Shown: in pieces, positions 12,890 through 22,445 of the stretch | Position numbering within the stretch: position 1 is the stretch's first letter | How the letters are laid out: every line of letters starts with the position of its first letter | Assembly: GCF_000276665.1 (NCBI RefSeq) | Contig: NW_004955476.1 | Span: 8,728,478-8,792,477 of the forward strand | Reading direction: 5' to 3' | From: Chinchilla lanigera | Lineage: Eukaryota > Chordata > Mammalia > Rodentia > Chinchillidae | Length of the DNA stretch: 64,000 nt | The notes under the pieces: model-generated | Told to the model about the DNA's origin: nothing | The model's database searches: none | Seen by the model: only the letters and a program-made list of their open reading frames with translations | Made by a program: the position numbers and the translations under genes

Positions 12890-14850
12890 GAGGCCGGTAA
12901 CAATATTCATACACCCAGTTGTGAAGTTTACAATGCTTATGGCCCAGAGAAAAATTATTAAATGTACCAAGATGCTAAAAATATGATCCATAAATATGAG
13001 AAGTGGACAGAAAGGAAGACATCATAAAGGTAGTAGGAAGAGATCATAAAAGTAGTAGTTGAGGGCTTCAAAAGAATTGTTATAGATATGGTCAAGAAAT
13101 TAAAAGGAAAAAACATAATAAAAGAAATAGAGCATATAAAAGAGAAACGCATGGAACACTTAGAATTACCAAGTACTTTATGTGAAATGAAATATTCATG
13201 GTGACTTTATAACCAGTTCAGATGCTGCAGAAATAAGAGATCATTAAACTTGAAGATACAGTAATAGAATAAAAACAAAACTGTAAGACAAAGAGGACAA
13301 GTAATGTAAAAATGATAATAGCAGACCCATGACTTTTAAGGCAATACCAAGCTATCTAAAACACAGAAGTTAAGTCTGTAAGAGGGAAAGGAGGAAAAGG
13401 GGAAGAAAAATGAGCAGAAAAGTATTTCAGGTAATAATATCTCAGATTTATTAAACCACAAACCAGATATAGCCAGGAAACTCATCAAAACCCCAGCAGG
13501 ATAAAAATCACACAGTGGCATGGCATAAATTAGCATAAATTCAGCAATGCATGCTGAAAATTAATGATAAAGATAAAATCTTAAAAGCAATTAAAGGGAA
13601 AAGGCATATTATATGGGGGGGATATACAATAGTTCAGTATCCTCATCAGAAACAAAGCAAAGACAGAAAACAAAATGTTCGAAACTAACAAATTAACTTC
13701 CTGACATAGAATTCTATAGCCACTAAAAGTATCCTTCAAAATTAAATGGAATTATAGCATCTTTTGTGAAGTTGAATTTGACATAACATATTGCAAAAAA
13801 TGTGCAGAATGAAGAATTTACACTAGGTTCAAGGAAAGTGATATGAGATGTGTTGAAAAGGATAAATATAAAAGACTTTTTCTTCATTTTTTAGTTTTTA
13901 AAAATGTAATTGACTACTCAGAGCAAAGATAGCCCATTTGTGTCAAAAGATTGAAATACTTTAAAAGAAAAGTAAATGCCATAAACAACATCAAAGATGG
14001 ATGGAGGAGAAGGAACGCACACTGTTGTGGGTGGTTTCACAATGTGTGACTGCAGCAACACTATTTTTTTTTTTGTTTTGTTTTGTTTTGTTTTTTGTTT
14101 TTCTCCAGTACCGGGAACCGAACTCACAACCTTGTGCTTGCCAGGCAGGCGCTTTGCCGCTGAGCTAAATCCCCAGCCCCTTGCAGCAACACTATTAGAG
14201 ATAAAATATCTGCTTTAAATCAGAATAGACAGATGATAGGGAGATAGACAGATGGACCCACTGTGTGTGAAACAAAAACCAACAGATAAGTGAAATAAAT
14301 TCACAATTATTATTGAAATTTTCTACACTTCTTTCTCAACAATCAATAGAACTAGGAGATAGAACATATGAAAATACACAGATGAGTCAAAGTGAACTGA
14401 TAATGATATTGAATATTTCATCCCAAGGTAGTAGCATGTTCATTCACTACAAGTACATACATAGATAATGAAAAATGCTAAATGATAGAAATTATATAAA
14501 GTATGCTTTTTAAACACAATGGAATTAATTAAATTAGTAACAAAAAATCTTAAAAATCTTCCAAAATTTGGAAATCAAGAAATACATCCAAATGACCCAT
14601 GGGTCAAAGAAGAAAGCCAGATAGAAATTAGAAAATGATTTTCAGTGAGTTATAATGACAACTCAATATGAATTAAGATTCAGAGATACACCGAAAGCAA
14701 TGCTTGGAGGAAAATGTGTAGCTTTAAGTCCTTATAACATACAATAAAATATGTAGGTATAAACTAAATTAAATAAGCCTTTATCTTCAGAAGTTAGAGA
14801 AAAAACAATAAATGAAACCTATTATAGTTGAATAAAAATACATGTACAAA
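12890..14850 (+). mobile_element. Ancient L1 / HAL1 body (ORF1 and endonuclease region), decayed
   Basis: The first part (about 13000-13800) follows the mammalian L1M/HAL1 ORF1 series: a GATATGGTCAAGAAATTAAAA region, CTTGAAGATACAGTAATAGAA, ATAAAATCTTAAAAGCAATTA and ATAGAATTCTATAGCCACTAAAAGTATCCTTCAAAA. The later part (about 14280-14830) follows the ORF2 endonuclease region, including CAACAATCAATAGAACTAGG, CACAATGGAATTAATTAAATTAG and ACCCATGGGTCAAAGAAGAA. Both frames are broken by many stops and shifts, and the element ends before the reverse transcriptase. A young ID SINE is inserted at 14066-14181. HAL1 versus L1M is not resolved. Confidence 0.8.
14066..14181 (-). mobile_element. Young ID-type SINE, antisense, inserted in L1
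   Basis: The reverse complement starts GGGGCTGGGGATTTAGCTCA, contains box A (TAGCTCAGCGGCAAAG) and box B-like GTGAGTTCGGTTCCC, ends GGTACTGG and carries an A/CAAAA tail. A 15-bp target-site duplication, TGCAGCAACACTATT, flanks it (14051-14065 and 14182-14196). This is a standard L1-mediated insertion. Confidence 0.95.
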
Positions 14851-16895
14851 ATTAGAAACATGAATTTAGTAATAAAAGTACTATAATTGTGTACAATGGT
14901 TGATCCTACTTAGAAAAACCAAAAGGAGCTATCTGCTTCAGAAATTGTTAGTATTACCTAATAAAGGCTCTATGAAATTTAACTAGATATTCACTCTCAA
15001 GCTCATTTGTCCATATATCTCCAGTCCAGTAGCTTAATAAGTTCTTGTAGTTTCATTTTCATTTATTAGTGAGCATTTATGCGGTGCCTTTCCAGAAGCC
15101 AGGAATATATCCATGACCAAGTACCAGCCCTATAATAGGTTTCATTTATTGTTTTTTCTCTAACTTCTAATACATTAGCAACCACCATAGAGACAGAAAA
15201 GGGGTCTAAGTGGACGCATGTCTGATGTAAGTGTGTGAAGGACAGACTCTGTGGGTGATCTTTTAGATACTAAGAAACAAGAAGAGGAGAAGCTCAAAGC
15301 ATGGTTGGGAGAGTAAAGATAAAGTGGTGATGTGTCCTTGACCTATCCTTGAATCAGGAAGTGGGATGAGCATTAAATAGACAAATAGGGTGTAAGCCTA
15401 AGGAAGGAGCAAGGTAGGACCAGTGGTAGAGCCTGACCATGAAATCCCAGCCTACTCTTGGAGGAATTTTTATTCATCTTTCTGACCTAGAATCCTCAAC
15501 ATGGCCAAAAGGAATACTTAGAAGGGATTCTGAGATCACCAATCTAAAAATATCAAAGAAAGAGCTAGACCTGTGTTGAAACTGACAAAATACAGCAGAG
15601 GATTCATCATTCCGTGGTGAATACTGAATGGAATTTGGAAGGATTTTGGCATTCTTTTCCCCAATACACGATGCTTTGTCAGTTCTAACAAGGTCTCTCA
15701 ACTGTGTGCTCCCTGTCAGCACAACGTAAGCTCTAGCACATTTCAATACCCAACAAACCACTAGGTTCTAGGTACAAGTAATTTGTATAAGTGGGGGATG
15801 TGAGACAGGCTTCTGTCTGCATGGTTCCTAGCTGAGCCAGTGTAGCTCAGAAATCGTTTGGGTAGATGTGGTTATTTTTGACGTTACTGATTTGCATATT
15901 CTAAAGAAATCAGACTGAGACTCTCCCTAAAGAGTTTCCTACCATTGATCTTTGGGGAGCCCAGGTGTATCAGTTTGGCTTTTGCCATAAAATTTAGGTA
16001 TCTATTATAAGCAGAAATAGCAAGCGACTGATTTTTAGACCAATTACCTTAATTTTTAAACTATTCTTCCAGTCATCAAATGTGAACAAAATTATATGCC
16101 CATATTTAAGTTAACCTAAAAAAAAATCAAACAAAAAATGAATACATCTACAAAATTTTGGTTACCAAAATTCAAATGATCTTTGACACTGTGGATGAAG
16201 GGCCCCGTAGGAGGACACTTGCCATACTCCAGACTAGCCATTCACATTTCAGTGTAACCCTCCATCACATTGTTAGTGCCTGAAGAGTGTGGCCCCACCC
16301 TGAGAATTACAAGTAAAGTTCTGAACATCGTGCTTGTGCTTCTCCTCTGCCAAAAGGTGCTTGCTGAAGCCAAATGTGAGTACGTAATTTGGTGAAGAGG
16401 TGTGTTTTGCCGCAGTTGCAGTGCTTCGGGCCCCCAGCTGCTTATTCCCAGCCCAGGTCAAAGCGCATGTTTATTTCCTTTTCTGTCTCTGAAAAGCAGC
16501 CCACAGCAATCCCTGTGAGCCCAGCGACCCAGCCGCTGTGATGGAGAAAGTGCAGTCCCTTCTTCCCACAGGGTGCAGCCTGCACGCAGCGGGTCTCCAC
16601 TTTCCCAGACTGGAAGCGCTAAGGGTCTGCGCAGAGCAGCCTTCGCTAAACCCCACTTCCTCAGTATTTTCTGTCTCTCCAGAAACAGCCCAGCATCCCG
16701 GAGCCAGCACTGTTTGCCTTGTAATCGAGGTTAATTACTATGATATCATTTAGATGTTTGGGTTTGCTTTTGATTTAGGTACAAACAAATTTGAAACAGC
16801 CTAGCCTGGTGTAAAGGAATGATTCTGTAATGTACCAACTCTGCATTTCAAAAGGGCGTTCCTAGTTTCAAAAGGGAGTCCCCTACTAAAGGATA
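14851..16895. other. Unique sequence, possible conserved non-coding part
   Basis: No gene or repeat is confidently recognised. The stretch at 15840-16130 is AT-rich and non-repetitive with ATTTGCATATT (octamer-like, about 15890). The 16400-16740 part is GC-richer with two overlapping opposite-strand short frames that I do not support. The sequence returns to AT-rich near 16740. Confidence 0.35.
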
Positions 16896-16988
16896 GGGGC
16901 TGGGGATTTAGCTCAGGGGCACAGCGCCTGCCTGGCAAGCACAAGGTCATGAGTTTGATTCCCGGTACCGGAAAAAAAAAAAAAAAAA
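16896..16988 (+). mobile_element. Young ID-type SINE
   Basis: It starts GGGGCTGGGGATTTAGCTCA, with box A, box B (GAGTTTGATTCCC) and a GGTACCGG end followed by a pure A tail. The flanking duplication is an imperfect 15-mer: CCCTACTAAAGGATA before the element and GCCGATTAAAGGATA after it. Confidence 0.95.
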
Positions 16989-17639
16989 GTGCCGATTAAA
17001 GGATAAACAGGGCACTTGGAACATTATCTATACACTATTTAATCCCATAATATTGTCAATGGTGCCCAAATGCATTTCAAAAACAACAGAAATGGAAGCT
17101 GCCAATCATTCTACTGACCCCCATGAAAGGAAATGCTACCGAACAGCTTGAGACTGGTGGGTCCAAAACAAATTCACAAACACCCCTCGCTGTTTAGGCT
17201 GTCGAGACCAGGCATAGGAACGTACACCATTCACCTGCGTCCTTACAGCTCCTTCACAACAGATTAATTAAAGAGGAGGATGTTCTTCACCACTTTTCCA
17301 TAGGATCTGGCTGACTGAGCAAAAGCTGATTAATGGAAATGGAAAGTGTTTGCACTTTAATGAATGCATTTTAACTGATATTAAATGAGTTTGAATCATA
17401 AAACTCGGTTTACTGCACAATTTACTGCAGTTTTTGTGGGCACTGGAGCCGGCAGCCTCTTACGGCGATGAATTCTCTACCAGGCAACAGTCCAAAGCCT
17501 GATAGAGGTCTAAAAGCCACCTGAGAGCCACCTATTTTTCTCATTGGACAAGTAAAAGACTGAAAAAAAATGTCATCAATTACATGTTCTGATATTGGAA
17601 CTCTGTCATACACTTTAGGACTAAGTGTCCTGCAAGGGA
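16989..17639. other. Unique AT-rich sequence, candidate regulatory element
   Basis: The 17030-17400 part is non-repetitive and rich in homeodomain-type motifs (AGATTAATTAAAG, GCTGATTAATGG, TTTAATGAATGCATTTTAA), a composition often seen in conserved enhancers. No alignment was possible here. The 17420-17640 part continues an open frame from the mariner fragment but does not resemble transposase. Confidence 0.3.
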
Positions 17640-18023
17640 GGATGGAATGTCTTTGGTCACACTGTCCTCGCTGCCTGGAAGTCCTGAGGCCATTCAAACC
17701 ACTGCCTTTCATGCTTTTTTGGATTTTAGGGAAGAGCCAGAAGTCACACAGTGCCAGCTCTGAATAAACTGTATGATGACACAGCATAGATCTCTTCAAG
17801 TATGCCTTTCCGTTGGATTCCACAGAGTAGGAGCGTTCACATCTAGTGAAGACCCTCATGAAAGAAGACTTTCAGAACTGCTTCAGAATGTGGCAAGAAT
17901 GGTGGGAAAAGTGTGTTCAGAGCAAGATGGAGGATGGAGGGGGATGAATGGTAATGTGTCCTTTATTTAATGGTAATAAAATTTTAAAGTGTTAATGCTC
18001 ACTGTACATTTTGATAATACTTC
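17640..18023. mobile_element. Mariner-like element, fold-back rearranged and truncated
   Basis: On the minus strand (about 17859 down to 17650) a decayed transposase region contains ...YSELALCDFWLFPKIQKSMKG, matching the mariner YSPDLAPCDFWLFP block with the third catalytic Asp. On the plus strand, from about 17850, sequence decoding to TLMKEDFQNCFRMWQEWWEKCV matches the transposase C-terminus. It then runs into a mariner 3' region (AATGTGTCCTTTATTTAATGG) and a degraded terminal repeat near 18003-18023. The two halves face opposite directions and meet at about 17850. Frameshifts and stops show it is dead. The same junction occurs in the copy at 29374-29913. Confidence 0.75.
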
Positions 18024-19306
18024 AAATGTGCTGGCAGAGTAGGGCCACTATTCCTGTGATGCTGTTGAACTCCAGGTCTCATTGCTTGTTTCCTGGGGGA
18101 CAGTCAGGAAGGAAGCGTGCCTGACCAAGGTCTTTGGGTGGCACCGGTTCCATCTTGCTGTGCTTTTTCTGGCAGAGTGACTGCTGTTAAGCTGTGAGAG
18201 CCGTGGGAGGGGTAGGCTAGAAGCCCTGCAAGCATTCAGGGTTGCAGCCTAACACACCACATCTTAACAATTTCCATTCACATGTGAATTAAAATCTAAG
18301 GAAGAAGAGTGCATTTGGGTCTGTGGATATTCAGTCACAAATCCAATGAATATCTTTCCCTAGCAGGTTACTCCTGAGCATTCTGCTACTTAAAATACAT
18401 TTGATGAAGAACCTCCAGCGTCCTGCAACTCCCTCTCAGGCACTAAGATGCATTGCCTGTCACCTACCGTCTGGACCAGCAACTTCCCCCTCTGGTGGGA
18501 AGGGAACCGTGAAGTCCAGATGCTGACACCTGAGGCAATTTAACAGGCTGGGTTTAACTGACTTGCCAATTAACTTTCAGTGACATAGTTCTAGGAAGCA
18601 GGAGAGAGATCTTTTGCAAATGTGAAGGGAACCAAGAGACAGAGCGCGGGGGCAGGGCCGCAAGGAGGGGAGGGGATGAATAAAGGACTGAGATGCGCAA
18701 TGTGGGGGCCCCACCGTGAACGTGAGCATTATCTACTGCAAACATAAACTGATAGTAATCATTTTTTAAAAGATATAAAAAAGGGTTAAAGCTTGGAAGA
18801 ATGGCTGCATTTTCTGGCCTCTTTCTACATCTTGCTTATCACGTGACTATATATTCTCTCCAACCTGATTCTCTCCAATCTGACTCAAAAGAGTAAACAC
18901 TGAAAATTCTCCATGCCTCGCGTTGCTTTTGAAGATGGTAACTCTTCTTTACCGCCACTTTGAAACATCCTTCAATATCAAAAATGCTGCCCGCCAAAGG
19001 CGTGACTTCAGACTCCTCTTCAGTACGAGCCATTTCCCGTGACACCTACATGTGTGTGTTCATAACCCCAGTGGGGACATTGCTAGAGGTCTACTTTTAA
19101 TACTTCTCTAAAGATTTTCTGACCCAGGCCCATTGTTTTCTTGGAAATTTCAAAGAGTTTTGCTGGATTTTAAGGGCTTTTTTCCCATGAAACATAAGCA
19201 CCAGAAATTGCTTCAAGGAAACTTTCTGTCACTTCTTGAAGTCAATGCTTCCATACTTCATGCCTATCTGTCCTCGCCCTCCAATCTAGATTAAAACTGA
19301 TTTGTG
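18024..19306. other. Unique sequence, no supported gene
   Basis: No repeat family recognised. A CTCF-core-like motif, read on the minus strand as CCACCAGAGGGG, lies at 18487-18498. Short minus frames at 18554-18745 and 18839-19045 have no recognisable domain. Confidence 0.35.
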
Positions 19307-19391
19307 AGGGGCTGGGGATTTAGCTCAGCGGCAAAGCGTCTGTCTGTAAGCGCAAGGTTGTGAGTTCGGTTCCCAGTACCGGAGGAAAAAA
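19307..19391 (+). mobile_element. Young ID-type SINE
   Basis: It carries GGCTGGGGATTTAGCTCAGC, box A with GCGGCAAAGCG, box B GAGTTCGGTTCCC and the CAGTACCGG end before an A-rich tail. It is flanked by the exact 14-bp duplication AAAACTGATTTGTG (19293-19306 and 19392-19405). Confidence 0.95.
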
Positions 19392-19405
19392 AAAACTGAT
19401 TTGTG

Positions 19406-20189
19406 CTCAGAGGTTCTTAGCATTTACTCTTTGCCTGCAGTGCAGACTCAATGGGAAGTCTTCCTTATGACCTTTGAAACCTAGGTAAGCTCTAGAGCTG
19501 ACATATTTTCCAGAACATGGGTGTCAGAGATTATTCTTTCCCCAATGGCTTTTCTCCATCCAATTTGAAACTCTCAAATTGAGAGTGCATGTTGAGTCAG
19601 TAGTCCTCTCATAAAAGTCATCTGACCTATCCTTCCAGAACAGTTAGATATTTTTTGACTGTCCAAAGATATAAGGACAAAATAAAGATGAATAAAATCG
19701 AGTGGAGAATGAAGGCTGTATGTGTAATGTTGCCATTTATCGGATGTTAACACTAAGATCTGAGGTCACCTAGGGTGCTTCTTCTAGGGTCAGAATTAGG
19801 ACACTGCTTTCCTTGTTTTCAGCTTCTTTTTGGACTCTTTGCTACCAGGCCATAGAAACAGGATGCCAACAAATCTGGTTCACTTGTTTATGGCCATCTG
19901 CAAAATACAAACCACTTGCACACGCCTATGTTTTCTACATCATCCTTATGTCAAAACTGGGCTGCAGCTGCAGTGATAAAGATAATATTAAGGTGGTGGC
20001 TCTGTGGAAATAGGGTTTTGTTTGCCTTTCTGACTCCATCTCGGCACTTGATAGGTGTCACTAATGGGTTAAATGACTTGGACTGATTCAAACTAAGCTG
20101 AGGATCTTTTTCCCGTGACGTTTCATCGCAGTTTCTCTTCTGAAGCCGCTCACAAGCTTTATCTCTTCTCAGCCTGCACGACATTCCAG
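19406..20189. other. Unique sequence
   Basis: No gene or repeat recognised. The part at 19950-20189 may belong to the 3' side of the coding-like minus-strand stretch described next. Confidence 0.3.
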
Positions 20190-20714
20190 TGAGGACAGCA
20201 GCTGTGCTCTCCTTTGCAATGTGAAATCAGCAGTTCATACACTAGTTCTTTGACTCCTCCAATTCCTGGACAAGTTCTTCCACCTTCTTGGTCAAGATTC
20301 CTTTGTATGTGGAGGGCTTACGTGAAATACACAGTTTCATGAACGGGAGCTTGGGCTCTGGATGACTGCAGACCATAGATTTGCCAAGGAGTCTTTGAAA
20401 GTAGCGAGAGAATATCTATGATTGGCCCTGAGCACCTGGCCCAGTCCTGTCACACTGAAGCTCTGGTGACGATGTGTAAGTGACAGGTATTGAGTACTCT
20501 TGGCCTGCACTGTATGCCTGGGTCTAAGGACAGTCCTCACATGGACTTCAGTTACCTTTGCACAGGGAAGTTTGGAATCATCAACGCAAGGCATCTTGCC
20601 CATTCTTTCTCTGTTTTCTTTTGCCTTCATTGCTACTTCCTGCCAATGTAGCTCAGTCAGATTTTCGAGTTCAGATTTTGTATTATTGCTTCTGTCAAAT
20701 TTCTTCCACCTAGA
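20190..20714 (-). pseudogene. Coding-like stretch, possible decayed gene or exon
   Basis: On the minus strand an acceptor-like CCTATTTTTCTAG sits at about 20711-20723. From there about 125 codons are open, including ...ELENLTELHWQEVAMKAKE... and ...VTGLGQVLRANHRYSLATF. This frame stops at about 20338. A second frame then carries PFMKLCISRKPSTYKGIL followed by TKKVEELVQELEESKN and a stop at about 20242. The switch suggests one frameshift in a once-longer frame. The last part is charged and heptad-like, as in coiled-coil ends. I do not recognise the family. It could be a decayed terminal exon, a retro-copy fragment or chance. Confidence 0.3.
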
Positions 20715-21029
20715 AAAATAGGGTTTTCCCTTATTGATCTTTCAAGACAAGATCTTTAAAGGAAGAGGTGAAAAATCAAAGGCATGTGGCAATACCAATG
20801 TCTTACCGATATGAACACCGAAATTTTACTTACATGCAGAAGTTTTGTACAGAGCTAAGAAACTCTGGCCTGAGAAAATCCAAACTGCCGACAGAAAACA
20901 CGGTGAATGTTTTAGAACTGAGATGTGAAGCTGAATCTTGGCTTGGCCCCTCTGTGTGCTGTGGGCAACTGCTCAGAGCTCATGTCCTGATTTTCAAAAT
21001 AAGGGTAACACCCATACCCATCTTTCAGT

Positions 21030-21255
21030 AAGAATTAACATTTATTTCGCAGCTACTATGAGCTAAGCAAATACTATTCATTTATTAGTCTTTTAGTCCC
21101 AAATATCCCCTTGAAGTGCATGTTATTGCTACGTTTATATTATAGAAGAAACAAAAGCTCAGCGAGGTTGAATAACCTGTGCACACCGCAGCTAGTCGAT
21201 GGTGGCTGAGATTTAAACTCAGGCCGTTAGCTCTACAGTCCTACACTCCCCATTA
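21030..21255 (-). mobile_element. MIR SINE, antisense, nearly full length
   Basis: The plus strand reads ACATTTATTTCGCAGCTACTATGAGC, then ATTATAGAAGAAACAAAAGCTCAG, then CAGCTAGTCGATGGTGGCTGAGATTTAAACTCAGG, which is the reverse MIR from its 3' end through the core to the box region. Confidence 0.8.
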
Positions 21256-21344
21256 GCCCGAGCACAGACTCCAGAACATAAAATGTATTATTCCTTCCCC
21301 ACTGCACTCATCGACCCCACCAGCAGGAAAGACAAGGGAGCAGC

Positions 21345-21490
21345 AAACCCAAAATAGAACCTGGCCTCCATTACAGCTCCTCCCAGCCGCTCCAGACCCT
21401 CCACAAGTTGTGTTATCTCTCTGAGTGTCAGATTCCTCATCTGTCCAATGGTAACATCCAGGACTCATGCATTCATGCTTCGAGAGGCCC
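21345..21490 (+). mobile_element. MIR SINE fragment
   Basis: It contains TTATCTCTCTGAGTGTCAG followed by ATTCCTCATCTGTCCAATGG, a clear version of the MIR CCTCAGTTTCCTCATCTGTAAAATGG core. The flanks are degraded. Confidence 0.65.
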
Positions 21491-21937
21491 GAAGGATGAC
21501 GCAGTGAAAGAGATAGGTTAAGCTGGCTGTTCCAACAGAGAGGCACCTTGTTTCCTATTTAGTGCATAAACTATATGCACATATATGGCGTATTGAACAA
21601 CACAGAAACCTTTGTCCCTTCCCCTTCAGCCTTCAGGTCTCTCGGGTTTGTAACTGTTGGAAAAGTTAGAAAAGCTGTACCCCTAATAATCCTCTTTCCA
21701 CATCAAGGCCCCGAGACAGCTGTTAAGCCTGGAAATGGCCTTGTAGAGGCCAGGCCAGAGGAAGGAGTGGCCAGCTTCCCTGGGTCTGTTTAGTCTCCCA
21801 GCAGCCTGACCTTGGCCTTCTGGCCAGTGCTGAGCCAGCCACATCTGGCTGTTTAGACAGACGGCTCAGAACATGTGGTGCTTGGAAAGAAGTCACAGCC
21901 TCTACAGTCCACTTAGTCCCTTAATCCTTGCTCCCAG

Positions 21938-22073
21938 CAGAGCGAGCCTGCACAGAATGCCTGCTCTGGCCTCCACCCAGAGCGGCAGCCAAGACCGGAG
22001 CCAGATCACGGCCCCTGGCCCACCCAGGAGGCCGGGCTCCAACCGCCCCAACCCCGGCTTCCTGTCTTCCCAG
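21938..22073 (+). other. Exon-like segment (136 bp) with splice-like borders
   Basis: A pyrimidine-rich acceptor (TCCCTTAATCCTTGCTCCCAG) ends at 21937, and a consensus donor, CAG then GTAATC, begins at 22074. The enclosed 136 bp is GC-rich and open in all three plus frames, so the reading frame cannot be chosen and coding is not shown. It might be an exon of a non-coding RNA, a 5' untranslated exon or a chance pairing. MIR-derived sequence lies on both sides. Confidence 0.25.
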
Positions 22074-22324
22074 GTAATCTGACTGTGCAGAGCTGGAGTC
22101 TCCTAACACGGAAGTGATGAAATCCACAGTACATTTGATATTGGGACAAATGTCAAATTTTCTTCCCTGGGCACCAGATATAAAATATAAATGAGGTAAG
22201 TAAAAAATAAAAAGCCTGAAGCAAGCAGACAGGCAGCTCTGAACTGGTGCTGCTTCTCTCTGCAGAGAGAAAACTCTAGAAAGGGAGGTAGGGTCCACTG
22301 CAGACACTGAGGCTTCTGAGGGCA

Positions 22325-22445
22325 GGAAGTCGGGAGGCCTGGGTTCCAGTCCCCACTGCTCCCGAATCAGCCCTGACCCCAGGGGCAAGCAGCCTTTCCT
22401 TCTGTGCCTCAGCATGGGTTCTGTAAAATGAGAATTCTGGAGGCC
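22325..22445 (+). mobile_element. MIR SINE fragment
   Basis: It reads GGCCTGGGTTCCAGTCCCCAC (box B region), then TTCTGTGCCTCAGCATGGG and TTCTGTAAAATGAGAATTCTGG, following the order of the MIR 5' half and core. Confidence 0.65.
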
